Origin: CAVSLM01 sp963728895
Lineage (GTDB): Bacteria > Pseudomonadota > Gammaproteobacteria > JBBQDK01
Assembly (NCBI GenBank): GCA_963728895.1
Contig: CAVSLM010000011.1
Location: forward strand, 1 to 64,000
Reading direction: 5' to 3'
DNA: 64,000 bases
Below are positions 52,182-63,643 of this stretch, one piece after another (the first letter of the stretch is position 1; every line of letters begins with the position of its first letter). The notes under the pieces are model-generated. The model did no database searches. It was not told the origin of the DNA and saw only the letters and a list, made by a program, of their open reading frames with translations. The position numbers and the translations under genes were made by a program.

Positions 52182-55100
52182 TCACGCCACCTCGATGCGT
52201 GCGACCAGCTCGAGCACCTGCTCGGGCGTGAACGGCTTCTCCAGCCACGGCAGGCCGCTCTCCTTCAGAAAAGGCGCGATGCTCGCCGAGAGCGTGTCGC
52301 CGGTGATGAAGGCCATGCGGCGCGCGAGCTCGGCATTGCACGCCTTGAGCGCGCGCCACAGCGCCGGGCCATCCATGTCCGGCATCCGGATGTCGCACAG
52401 AATCAGATCGCAGGCGTGATCTTCCAGCCACTGCAGGGCCTCGTTCCCGCTATGGGCGAGCGTCGGCTGCAGGCCCGCCGACTGCAGGATCTCGGCCAGC
52501 AGCTCCGCCACGTCCGGTTCGTCGTCCACGATCAGCACGTGATTCGCATGCGGATGACCTGCCACCTCGTTATCCAGGGTCATCTCGGTTTCTCCACGCT
52601 GCGAGCGCAAGGGCAGCCAGAGCAGGAAGCACGCGCCGTTGTCCGAGCCCTCCAGCCGCAGCTCGCCGCCGTGCTCGCGCGCAATGCTGCGGCTGACGGA
52701 CAGGCCCACACCGGTGCCGACATTGGTACCCTTGGTGGTGAAGAACGGATCGAAGATGCGCGGCTGCAGCTCGGGCGTCACCCCGGGCCCGTTGTCGGAC
52801 ACCCGGCAGAACACTCCGTCTCCCGACTGGCCGGTCTCGATGTTGATCCTGCGCGGTAGTGGCTGCTCGGCGAGCGCGTGTTGCGCGTTGACCAGCAGGT
52901 TGATCAGCACCTGACCGACCTGATCGGCATCCATGTGGGCCTCGGGCAAACCTTCGGCAAGATTGCGTTGGAGCTCGATGTCCGCGGTCTGCAGCCCGTA
53001 GCCCAGCAGATCGATGGCGCTCGTCACCACATCGTTGAGACTGCCAGGCTTGAATTGAGGCGGCTTGTGTCGGGCCATGGCCAGGAAGGTTCGCACGATA
53101 CGCCCGCAGCGCTCGGCAGCAACCTTGATTTTTTCCACACCGGCCTGCAGCGCGCGGTCGGTGGTCCTGCTCTCCAGCAGCGCGGCGCGACCCATGAGGA
53201 TGGCGAGGGGGTTGTTCAGCTCATGGGCGACGCCGGCCAGCAGCTCGCCCATGGCGGAGAGTTTTTCACTCTGACGCAACGCCTCGCGCTGGCGTGCGAG
53301 CTCTTCGGCGGAGCGCTTCTGCTCGGTGATGTCGCGCGTGATGGTGAGAATGTGCGGCTTGCCCCGGTAGGGCATATGAATGCTGCGGACCTCCAGATCG
53401 ATGATCGCGCCGTCCTTGCGGATTGCGCGCATTTCGCAGGACGCCGCCTTGAGCGCAATCAACTCCTCACGGAACTGCCGGTAGGCCGTACGCGAGGCGG
53501 GGTGGATGATGTTCTCGATCGGCGTGCTCAGAAATTCTTCCCTGGCGTATCCGCCCATGCGCCAGGCTGCGGGATTCACGTCCACCATCCTGCCCTTTGC
53601 ATCCAACAGGATCAGGGCGTCACCGGTCGCATTGAAGATCGACCGGTACTGCTCTTCGCTGGCACGCAGCGCCGCCTGTGCCGCTTCCTTGTCGGTCAGG
53701 TCGGCAATGAACGCCGTGAAGTAGGTGGTATCGCCGATGCGGTTGGCGGATATGGAAAGCTCCATGGGAAACTCGGTGCCGTCGGCGCGCAGCGCCGACA
53801 GCTCCAGCCGCTTGCCGAGCATGCGCGCCTCGCCGGTGGTGAGATAGCGTGCCAGCGCCTGCCGGTGAGCGACTGCGGAAGCGCGCGGGTAGCAGCAGCT
53901 CGGCGAGGTCACTGCCGATCGCCCGTTCCTTGTCGTGACCGAACATCGCCACCGAGGCCGGGTTGAATTCTACGATACGGTCCGAGGAATCGATGGTGAT
54001 GACACCGAGCAGGGCGTTTTCGACGACGGCGGACTTGAACGCCTCGCTCTCGCGCAACCGGCGGTTGGCTTCGCGGTACTGCTGTTCGCTCGCGCGCAGC
54101 ATCTGTTCGGCCTCCTTGCGCGCGGTGATCTCGCGCGTGAACGCCAGTATGCGGTCCTGCCCACCGATCGATGCGCGTCGCGCGAATACCTCGTCCCAGT
54201 GCAGGCTGCCGTCACGGTTCCTGCGATGCCATTCGAAACACAGGCGCTCACCGGCGATCGCCCGAACCAGGAGCCGGTTCGCGCCTTCCTGGTTGTAGGG
54301 CGGTATTCCAGAGCTGAGGGCGCCGATGTCGAGCGCGAGCATTTCGTCATGGGTATAGCCATAGATCTCGCAGGCCTTGCGACTGACGTCGAGGATCGCG
54401 CCGGTGTCCAGGTCGTGAACAAAGATGGCGTCCTCGGAAGCTTCGAAGATGGCGCGATAGCTCGCCTCGGAAGCGCGCAGCGCGGCATCGGCGCGCTCGC
54501 GTTCCAGCTCGCTCGCAGCGCGTCCCGCGAATATCTGCAGGATCGATTCGACCAGCGCCGGATCCTGCAGCGGCTCGCTTTGCATGACCGCCAGCACCCC
54601 GAGATCCTCGCCGGCGGAATCGAACAGCGGTAGGGCGGCGAAGCTCTCCATGGTGGTCCCGCGCAGTAGTGCATCATCCGGGAAACGGTGCCGGACACCG
54701 TCCCGATAAAAGCGGAACTGCCGGCCGACCACGCTTTCGCAGGCGCTGCCCTGCAACGCAAAGGTGACTTCGGATTCGATGCACTGGCGCACGCACAGCG
54801 CCCGGGTGCGGATGCGATCCTGCTGCTCCAGGGCGCCGATGAAGGTGACATCGACGCCCATCGCCCGCGACAAATGCGACACCAGGGAATTGAAGACCTC
54901 ATCCCCCTGTGCTTCGGAAATGCCCAGCGCCGCCTGTCGCAACAAGTCTTCGGTCTGCTTGCGTCTGGTGATATCCGTCGAAATGCCACAAATGGCGTAG
55001 ATGTCACCGTTGGTATCGAACAACGGGAACTTGCTGGAGATGTAGGTATGCACCCCGTCCTTCAGGGTGACGTGCTCCTCGAACTCGATGACCGAGTTCT

Positions 55101-56652
55101 GCTCGATGACCCGCATGTCGTTGGCACGGAATTGCGCGGCAGTATGCGAGGGAAACACCTCCTCGAGTTGCTTGCCCACCAGCTGGTCCTGCGTGATCCC
55201 CAGCACGCGCTCGCAGGCACGATTGACCAGCAGAAAACGCTCGTCGCGGCTGCGCACGTAGACGACGGCCGATGAATTGTTCAGGATCTGCTGCAGGCGT
55301 TCCTCGCTCTCGCGCAGCCTGCGGGTTGCATCGCGATTTTCGGCGAAGGCGCGCGAGACGATGCCGACCCAGGTCTGCCAGAGTCGCGGCAACTGCGGTT
55401 CGCTGATGGAGGCATCGCGGGATGCCTCGCGGATGTAATGCACCAGGGCCAGTGCCGGGCCGATGAATTCGCGCCGCAGCAGGTACAGCGCGGTGAACAC
55501 CGTGGCCGCCAGCACGGCCAGTATCACGCCATAGGGACGCAGGCGCGGCAGCAACAGCTCCGCGATCTCCTTTTCACTCACCAGATACACCAGCGTCCAG
55601 GGCGCGTGTGTCGCGACGTGCGCCATCATGACGTACCCATGTACCTTCACGGGTTCGCCGCCTTCCTGCAACGTCGCACGCACGGTCTGGTCATGAAGAA
55701 TTGCGGGCGTGATCTGCGCGCCGTTGCGCAGGGCATCGATCGAAGTGTCGGCCGAATCTGCCAGCACCATGTCCTTGTCATCGAATATCAGCAGCCTGCC
55801 CACTGCGTGCGGCAGCCCCCGGAGGAACTCCCCGAGCGTGGCGAGACGCACATCGGTGGCGACGATTCCGGAGAACTTGTCCCGGACGTAAACCGGAGCA
55901 CCATGGGTGACCATGGCTCCCGCACCTGCGGCATCGACGTAGGGCGCGGTCCAGTAGGGCTGGCGGCGGGGATTGCGCTCGGGCGTACCTGCCTTGTAGA
56001 AGTCGTACTCGTAATACTTCAGGATGCCGGAGCGCATACCGGTGGCGCCAAGGTGCGTCAACACTTCGGCGCTGCTTTCCCAGGGATACAGACTGAAAAA
56101 ATCCCGTGTGTTCGGAAAGAAATAGGACCAGCGCAGATAGGGGGTAACCTCGTGGGTCAGGCGCGCGAGGACGAAGAATTCGAGTGCCTGATCGATTACG
56201 CTCGGCCCGACGTCGGCACTGTGCGGGTCGCCGTGCAGCCAGAACAACTGACCGATGGAGCGCCGCCGCTCCGCAGGTACCCGGTCCAGGGTGTAGCTGT
56301 CGATCTCCCCGTTGACGAAATAGGGAGTGAAATACTTGCGAAGGTCGCTCGGATGGTCGTGGGGGCTGGTCAGATACTCCTCCGTCCACAGCTTCATCTG
56401 CAGTACGTGGTCGCTGGCGGCCTTGGCGATTCCTTCCAGGGCGATGGCGTAGGAGGCACTGTTCTGCGCCAGACTGCGCAACACAGCGGCCTGCTGGTCG
56501 CGGTACTGGCTCGCTGCCAGCACCGTGATGACGATGAACAGGGGCAGGGTAACGGCGAGCAGCAGCCAGCGATAGCGCGCCGTCAGGCGCAGGTCGGGAG
56601 GGGTGCGGAGGTCGCCATCCGCCAGTGATGTGCGCGGCGCAGCGGCGGTCAT
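52182..56652 (-). CDS. Large hybrid histidine kinase (PDC-like sensor, PAS, GAF, PAS x3, HisKA, HATPase, REC; frame break near 53,875)
   Basis: Read through one extra base near 53,870-53,885, this is a sensor of about 1,490 residues. Order: membrane helix (about 22-45), periplasmic PDC/CHASE-like sensor (about 50-360), second helix (about 365-395), PAS (about 440-560, LQQILNNSSAVVYVRSRDER), GAF-like (about 575-735), PAS (about 745-865), PAS (875-1,000, with SFRA-type residues), PAS (1,000-1,110), HisKA with His in GVAHELNNPLAILMGRAALL (about 1,141), HATPase with NGPGVTPELQPRIFDPFFTT (about 1,270) and C-terminal receiver with VLIVDDEPD and LILCDIRMPDMDGPALWRAL (about 1,370-1,485). Its ATG overlaps the stop of the regulator gene (ATGA). 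The ligand is unknown. Confidence 0.87.
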
Positions 56653-57353
56653 GACTTCACGTACATGTAGCCGACGCCGCGCACCGTCTTGATCACCTCG
56701 GGCTTCTCCGGGCTGATCTCGATCTTGCGCCGCAGACGCATGATGCGCAGGTCGATGGAGCGGTCGTAGACGTCCCAGTCGCGATGGTGGGCAAGCGCCA
56801 TGATCTGGTCGCGGTTGAGCGCGCGGTTCGGGTTCTCGATGAATACCCGGAGCAGGTCGAACTCCATGGAGGTAAGCGCCAGCTCGCGCCCGTCGGCATC
56901 GAACAGCTTGCGCATCTCCAGGTCGAGCGCGCAGGCGCCGATCCTTATGCGCCCGGGAGTGGCGGACGCCTGCGCCAGCTCGGCACGGCGTCTCAGCACG
57001 CTCTTCACGCGCGCGAGCAGCTCGCGCAGGTCGAACGGCTTGGGCACATAGTCGTCCGCGCCCATTTCCAGACCGATGATTCTGTCCACGACGTCGGCAG
57101 CGGTGGTCAGCATGATGACCCCCACGTGCTTGTGCTGATCGCGAACCCAACGGGCCAGCGAAAGTCCGTCTTCGCCCGGCATGCGGATGTCGAGGATGGC
57201 GAGGTCGGGGACCTGCCGCGCGAACGCCGCGCGGGCCGCGGCGGCGTCGCCAGCCGTATGCACGGTGTAGCCCTGGTCCACGAAATACTCGACGAGAATC
57301 TCGCAGAGCTCCGGTTCGTCATCCACAACCAGCAGACTTGACTTGCGCGACAT
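56649..57353 (-). CDS. OmpR-family response regulator
   Basis: This 234-residue transcription regulator has a receiver domain (residues 1-120; acidic pocket DDE at 11-13, phosphoacceptor Asp55 in DLAILDIRMPGEDG, Lys105 in DYVPKPFDLR) and a winged-helix DNA-binding domain (about 135-230; DLLRVFIENPNRALNRDQIM, YDRSIDLRIMRLRRKIE, IKTVRGVGYMY). It is probably phosphorylated by the hybrid kinase downstream, whose start overlaps its stop. The MITE-like element begins 12 bases upstream of the start at 57,365. Confidence 0.95.
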   Translation of the reverse strand: MSRKSSLLVVDDEPELCEILVEYFVDQGYTVHTAGDAAAARAAFARQVPDLAILDIRMPGEDGLSLARWVRDQHKHVGVIMLTTAADVVDRIIGLEMGADDYVPKPFDLRELLARVKSVLRRRAELAQASATPGRIRIGACALDLEMRKLFDADGRELALTSMEFDLLRVFIENPNRALNRDQIMALAHHRDWDVYDRSIDLRIMRLRRKIEISPEKPEVIKTVRGVGYMYVKS

Positions 57354-57364
57354 GGCGAATCTCC

Positions 57365-57624
57365 TAGCCCGGAAATCTCACCAGCATCCCGGGAGCTGGC
57401 GGAATTCGCAGCCGTCCTGGTGCCGGGCTGGAGCGAAAAGGGTAGCCGTAGCTACCCCTTGGGTGAAGACCAAACCAGGGCGAGCGAGAAACTGCCAGAA
57501 CCGGGATAGGCCAGTGGCGTAAGCAGTGTGTCATTGTTCGCCGATCGCAAAGCATGTCAGATCCTATCTGGGATCCATTCACTTACCCGCCAGCCGCTGG
57601 CCGGCTGGTGAGATTTCCGGGCTA
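57365..57624. repeat. Composite MITE-like element with perfect terminal inverted repeats
   Basis: TAGCCCGGAAATCTCACCAG (57,365-57,384) and the exact inverse CTGGTGAGATTTCCGGGCTA (57,605-57,624) enclose 220 bases without coding capacity; the repeat extends one more base inward. On the minus strand the interior contains TGAATGGATC, GATCGGCGAACAATGACACA, ATCCCGGTTCTGGCAGTTTC, a second segment with GGTAGCTACGGCTACCC (a small hairpin) and ends with the block found alone at 47.9 kb. It sits between the regulator operon and the TVP38-like gene and may carry the operon's promoter. Confidence 0.85.
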
Positions 57625-57790
57625 GCCGCCCCGGTCAGATCCAGTATCAACCCGCGACCGGCACGTATCAAAGAGTCGGGTACTGCGAAAGCCGTGTCCG
57701 ATGTCGATCCGGTACCGGAAACAGCAGGGTTCCGGTGGCGGTCGAGGCGGATCGGGAAAACGGAGGATCTGCAAACCGGTCCGGCGCGGA

Positions 57791-58471
57791 TCAGGGAATC
57801 CGCTGATCCCCTGATGCGCCGGGTTCGCTGCGCAGACGCCTGATGAGCCGCGGCAGGAAAGCGGCTGTGGCCAGCAGGGCGAGCGCGATCAGAGCCTTGT
57901 GGATCAGGCCCGCGCCGCCGGCGATGGCCTCGCGTCCCGCATAGCCGAGGTAGGTATAGGCGATGGCGCCGGGCAGCATGCCGAGGAATGTGGCTGCGAA
58001 GTACTGGCGCAACGGAATCCGTGTCAGCCCGAGCGCATAGTTCAGCACGTTGAACGGGAAGAGCGGCACCAGCCGGGTGAACACCACGAAGCGCCATCCC
58101 TCGCTTTCGACGCCGCGTATGAGCCTGCCGAGGCGCTCTCCGGCCCTGGCCTGCACCCGGTCCGACGCCAGGTGGCGCGCGATCAGAAAGGCAAGCACGG
58201 CCCCCGCGGTGGCACCCGTCAGGTTGTAGAGCGTTCCCCACAGCGGCCCGAACAGTGCGCCGCCGGCCAGCGTCAGCACCGAGCCGGGCAGGAACAGCAC
58301 CGTTCCCAGGGCGTAGGCGAGCATGAACAGCAGCGGCGCGGCGGCACCCGCCGACCCGATCCACGCCTGCAGCGCGGCAACGTCGAGCCGCTCCCGGTTG
58401 GCGAGCACCAGGGCGATGCCTGCGATCAGGGCCGCGGCGAGCGCCCAGCGCGAGATGCGGTTAGCGCTCAC
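57791..58471 (-). CDS. TVP38/TMEM64-family membrane protein
   Basis: This 226-residue protein has about five membrane segments and the TVP38/DedA-like hallmark GTVLFLPGSVLTLAGGALFG, then NLTGATAGAVLAFLIARHLA and the paired re-entrant region RLVPLFPFNVLNYALGLTRI. Family proteins are implicated in lipid scrambling, but no role is shown here. A fragment of the dispersed repeat (CTGGCCGGCCGGCGGGATTC) lies upstream at 58,545-58,572. Confidence 0.9.
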   Translation of the reverse strand: MSANRISRWALAAALIAGIALVLANRERLDVAALQAWIGSAGAAAPLLFMLAYALGTVLFLPGSVLTLAGGALFGPLWGTLYNLTGATAGAVLAFLIARHLASDRVQARAGERLGRLIRGVESEGWRFVVFTRLVPLFPFNVLNYALGLTRIPLRQYFAATFLGMLPGAIAYTYLGYAGREAIAGGAGLIHKALIALALLATAAFLPRLIRRLRSEPGASGDQRIP

Positions 58472-58569
58472 GTCTCATACGCGCTGCATGGCACATGTCG
58501 GGAGAGCGGTTCGGAGCGCGCGCTCTTTTCGATGGCTTCACCCGCTGGCCGGCCGGCGGGATTCCCGGG

Positions 58570-59445
58570 CTAGCCGAGCGAGCGCAGGATGTCCTCCATA
58601 TGCAGAACCGGCAGCGAGAAGTGCGCCTCGCCGGGCACGAATCGCGCGCGGCAGCGCGGCAGGCTGGCCGCGAGCCAGCGGCCCATGCTGACCGGCACGG
58701 TGCGATCCTCCTCGCCGTGCCAGAGCTGCACTTCCATGGCGACGTCGCGCGGCGCGAACCCCCAGGGCCGGCCGGCCAGCACCAGGTCCCACCAGGCTCC
58801 GGCCGCGCCTTCGCGCACCGACTCGCGCATGGACTGTGAGAGCACGGCTTCGGTTGCGGGCTGGCGCAGCACTGCGCGATCCGCCGGCTGGCTGCCGATG
58901 ACGATGCCTTTCATCACCCGCTGCGGGTCGCGCTGCAGCGCCGGTGCCGCCGCTACCGACAGCACCGTGCGTAGGAGCGCGGGTACCGTGCGCGCCGCGG
59001 CAAGCATGAGGCGCGCCGGCAGGCGCATGCCGCGGCTGGCGCCGGCCGTGTCCAGTGGTGCCAGGCCCGCCACCACGCCCACCGCCGTCAGCCGTTCCGG
59101 CAGCCGATAGGCGCAGGCGAGGGCATACGGGCCGCCGCCGGACACGCCCAGCACGGCATAGCGCTCGATTCCCAGCCACTGCGCAAGCTCGGCCACGTCC
59201 TCGGCCCAATCGAGTATGCGCCGGCCGGGCTGAAAGTCCGAGGCGCCGAATCCCGGCCGGTCGATGGCGATCAGGCGCACCGCCGTACGGCGCGCCGCAG
59301 TCTCCGCGAGTCCCGCTTCCAGACGCGAGCCCGGCAGGCCATGGCAGTAGAACACCGGGCGTCCCGCCGGGTCTCCCAGCTCCATGAAGGCGAGCGCGCG
59401 CCCGTTGCGCAGCCGGATGCGTGCCGGTTCCCCCTTCGCGTCCAC
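58570..59445 (-). CDS. Alpha/beta-hydrolase fold protein
   Basis: This 291-residue hydrolase has the oxyanion-loop motif HGLPGSR (residues 35-41), the nucleophile elbow GVSGGGPYA with Ser102, an acid residue near the end of a strand (HGEEDRTVPVSM) and the catalytic His in PGEAHFSLPVLH. The family includes esterases, haloperoxidases and epoxide hydrolases; the substrate cannot be read. No signal peptide is present. It ends just inside a repeat-derived sequence at 58,570 (stop within CCGGGCTAG). Confidence 0.92.
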   Translation of the reverse strand: MDAKGEPARIRLRNGRALAFMELGDPAGRPVFYCHGLPGSRLEAGLAETAARRTAVRLIAIDRPGFGASDFQPGRRILDWAEDVAELAQWLGIERYAVLGVSGGGPYALACAYRLPERLTAVGVVAGLAPLDTAGASRGMRLPARLMLAAARTVPALLRTVLSVAAAPALQRDPQRVMKGIVIGSQPADRAVLRQPATEAVLSQSMRESVREGAAGAWWDLVLAGRPWGFAPRDVAMEVQLWHGEEDRTVPVSMGRWLAASLPRCRARFVPGEAHFSLPVLHMEDILRSLG

Positions 59446-59473
59446 TGGGCCTGTCGCTCCGCCGCATCCGGAC

Positions 59474-59659
59474 TCAGTAACGAAAGAACAGCTCGATGGC
59501 GGGGTTGTCGTGGTGCCGGGACAGCTTGCGATTGAAGTGCGCCACCATCAACACGCCCACCCCGACCAGTATCAGCAGCGCGGCGACGATGATCGACAGC
59601 AGCGGGGGATAGATCGCGATCAGCAGCCCGGCAACGATGAGGATGATTCCGCCCGTCAT
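59474..59659 (-). CDS. Small DUF3096-like membrane protein (61 aa)
   Basis: ATG 59659 with AGGAGC seven bases upstream gives MTGGIILIVAGLLIAIYPPL, then LSIIVAALLILVGVGVLMVA and a basic tail (HFNRKLSRHH). Two closely packed membrane helices are separated by a short PP turn, characteristic of DUF3096-like proteins. The start 24 bases earlier (59683) is less likely. Function unknown. Confidence 0.78.
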   Translation of the reverse strand: MTGGIILIVAGLLIAIYPPLLSIIVAALLILVGVGVLMVAHFNRKLSRHHDNPAIELFFRY

Positions 59660-59761
59660 GAACGCTCCTGATTCAAATATCACCCGGGTACCGCCAAGGT
59701 GCCGCGGGCTGTGCGCCGAAAGTATAGCAACGCCCGACGCCTGGCCCGGGCTGGGATCAGG

Positions 59762-60400
59762 TCACCGGTCCCGATTCTGGACGGCGTGGACGGTGCGGAA
59801 GGTCAGGTTGATGCGAGAGGCGACTGCAAGCCGGGTCTTGGGAACGCAGTGGCGCCAGTGCTGCTGCAGCGCGCCGTGCATCACCAACAGGCTGCCCGCG
59901 GTCAGGGCCAGCTCCAGCACCTCGCGGCTCGTGTTGTGGCGCAGACGGAAGGTGCGTGTCGCGCCGAGACTCAATGAAGCGATGCAAGGCGCATCGCCCA
60001 GCGAACGTTCGTTGTCGGCATGCCAGCCGACCGAGTCGTTGCCGTCCCGGTACAGGTTGCCCCAAACCCCATTGAAACTCCGACCTGTGGCCTGCTCGAT
60101 GCGCACGCGCAGCGCGGCAAGCGTCGGGCTCCAGGGCCGGGGCGCGTGATCCACGCCCGAATAGCGGTAGTGCGCCGTGGCGTGGGCGTACCAGCACACC
60201 AGGCGCGGCACGGCGACGCACCGGCCGCAGACCACGATCTCCTCGGTCTGCCAGTCGAGCTCGGCCAGCAAGGCGCGATGCAGTTCCTCCGACTGCGCCG
60301 CGTCGCAGAAGCCTTCGAAATAATCGAGCACCCCGTCCCGATCGAGCACCCGCCGGGCACCAGGGCAGGCACCGGCGCCCGCAGCTGCGTATCCGCTCAT
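59762..60400 (-). CDS. AlkB-type 2-oxoglutarate/Fe(II) DNA-repair dioxygenase
   Basis: This 212-residue protein belongs to the AlkB family and is closest in pattern to ALKBH2/3-type enzymes that remove methyl groups from DNA bases. The substrate lid contains VWGNLYRDGNDSVGWHADNE with the iron ligands His127 and Asp129; the third ligand is His184 in QQHWRHCVPKT, and the 2-oxoglutarate Arg is in SRINLTFR. Features CGRCVAVPRLVCWYA and SLSLGATRTFRLRHNTSREV are typical. The start codon follows directly after the ligase gene region (70-bp gap), and both genes read in the same direction. Confidence 0.92.
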   Translation of the reverse strand: MSGYAAAGAGACPGARRVLDRDGVLDYFEGFCDAAQSEELHRALLAELDWQTEEIVVCGRCVAVPRLVCWYAHATAHYRYSGVDHAPRPWSPTLAALRVRIEQATGRSFNGVWGNLYRDGNDSVGWHADNERSLGDAPCIASLSLGATRTFRLRHNTSREVLELALTAGSLLVMHGALQQHWRHCVPKTRLAVASRINLTFRTVHAVQNRDR

Positions 60401-60470
60401 CGCTGTACCGCCATCACGCTCACCTCGCTGCGGCAGTGGCGGGGCGCGGGCCGCCGTGCGCGCTGCCGCG

Positions 60471-62021
<1,551 letters not shown>

Positions 62022-62144
62022 GGGAAGAAGTGTCTGCGGGCATGGGTGCAGGTGGTGAGGGGCTACAGGAAGTCTAGGATACCGGGATGCTGGCGCAGGT
62101 CCCGCGGCGGGTTCCGACCCGTCGCGCCGCCGGCAGCGAAGTTC

Positions 62145-63413
62145 CTATGGCACGCTCGCCTGCGGCATGGTGAGCAGGCCGACGACGGCGCCCGTGAGGA
62201 GCGTGGAGAGCGTTCCCGCCACCAGGGACTTCATGCCCAGCGCGACGATCTCCGAACGTCGTTCCGGGACCATGGTGCCGAGGCCGCCGATCAGGATGCC
62301 CAGGCTGCCGAGATTGGCGAACCCGCACAGGGCATAGGTGACGATCAGCCGGGTTCGCGGGCTCAGCGCCTCGGCCGGGAGCGCGGCGAGATCGGTGTAG
62401 GCGAGGAGCTCGTTGAGCACGGTCTTGGTGCCCATCAGGCTGCCGGCGACGGAAGCTTCCGACCACGGCACGCCGATCAGCCACATCACCGGGGACATGG
62501 CCAGGCCCAGCAGGCGCTGCAGCGTCACGGGCGCACCGGCGAGCGGCGGCAGGAGGCCGAGCGCCAGGTTCACGAGGCTCACCAGGGCCACCAGCACGAT
62601 CAACATGGCGGTGACGTTGAGCAGCAGTTCCACGCCCTGCAGCGTGCCGCGGGTTACGGCGTCCATGCTGCCGGTTGCCTGCTGCGCGTCGGTCAGCGTG
62701 GCATTGGTGCCCGCGTCGCGCGACGGCACCATGAGCGCGGAGATCAACAGCGCCGCCGGGACGCTGATCAACGAGGCGGTGAGGATCTGGCCCAGCGCAT
62801 CGGGCAGCACCGGGGTGAGCAGCGTGGCATAGAGCACCAGCACGGTGCCGGCGATGGTTGCCATTCCGCAGGTCATCAGCGCAAACAGCTCGCTGCGGCT
62901 CATGGCACCCAGATAGGGCCGTACCAGCAGCGGGGCTTCCACCATCCCGATGAACGCGTTGGCAGCGGCCCCGATGCCGAGCGCCCCGCCGATGCCCATG
63001 GTGCGCTGCAGGACGCCCGACAGCACCGCGACCAGCACGGGCAGTATGCGCCAGTGGAACAGCAGCGCCGAGACCGCGCTGACCACCAGGATCACCGGCA
63101 GCGCCTGGAACGCCAGCACGAAGCTCGATCCCGCGCCGGTCGGCTCGTAGGGCAAGGCGCCACCGCCGAGATACCCGAAGACCATGGACGTGCCGCTGCG
63201 GGTTGCTTCCTGGATGCCGTTGAGCGCGGCATTGAGCGCGATGAATACGCCGCGGAACACTGCGAGCTTCAGCAGCGCAGCGGCCAGGGCCAGCTGCAGG
63301 GCCATCCCGGCAAGCACCGTTCGCCAGCGCACGGCATCGCGCTCCTCGCTCGCCAGCCAGGCGATCAGCGGAAGCACGACCAGTCCCAGGGCGCTCTGCA
63401 CGATCAAGGTCAT
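62145..63413 (-). CDS. NupC/concentrative nucleoside transporter family
   Basis: This 422-residue inner-membrane transporter of the CNT family is expected to take up nucleosides by proton or sodium symport. Ten or more membrane helices are seen; family motifs include FVLAFQALPVILVVSAVSAL, ANAFIGMVEAPLLVRPYLGAMSRSE (positions about 170-195) and GTKTVLNELLAY. ATG 63413 gives MTLIVQSALGLVVLP, the family start; the open frame beyond to 63476 lacks conservation. The gene shares a 230-bp divergent gap with the next gene on the right. Confidence 0.92.
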   Translation of the reverse strand: MTLIVQSALGLVVLPLIAWLASEERDAVRWRTVLAGMALQLALAAALLKLAVFRGVFIALNAALNGIQEATRSGTSMVFGYLGGGALPYEPTGAGSSFVLAFQALPVILVVSAVSALLFHWRILPVLVAVLSGVLQRTMGIGGALGIGAAANAFIGMVEAPLLVRPYLGAMSRSELFALMTCGMATIAGTVLVLYATLLTPVLPDALGQILTASLISVPAALLISALMVPSRDAGTNATLTDAQQATGSMDAVTRGTLQGVELLLNVTAMLIVLVALVSLVNLALGLLPPLAGAPVTLQRLLGLAMSPVMWLIGVPWSEASVAGSLMGTKTVLNELLAYTDLAALPAEALSPRTRLIVTYALCGFANLGSLGILIGGLGTMVPERRSEIVALGMKSLVAGTLSTLLTGAVVGLLTMPQASVP

Positions 63414-63643
63414 GATTGATCCAGGGAAACATGCCGGGCCGCGATGGCGCGGCGGGTCCGGTGCGCATGTTACCACCCGGCATGCGTCCCCGCTGTCGTC
63501 GGACGGAGACGGCCGAGCTGGCGTCGCGATCGCCCTGCGGCCGTCGCCTTTTTACCCGGCTGGTGCTATATGTTGTTGTCCCGTCCGGGCGGGCGACGAT
63601 CGCCTTTCCGAACTCCGATCCAGACACCTCCAAAGTTCGTGAC

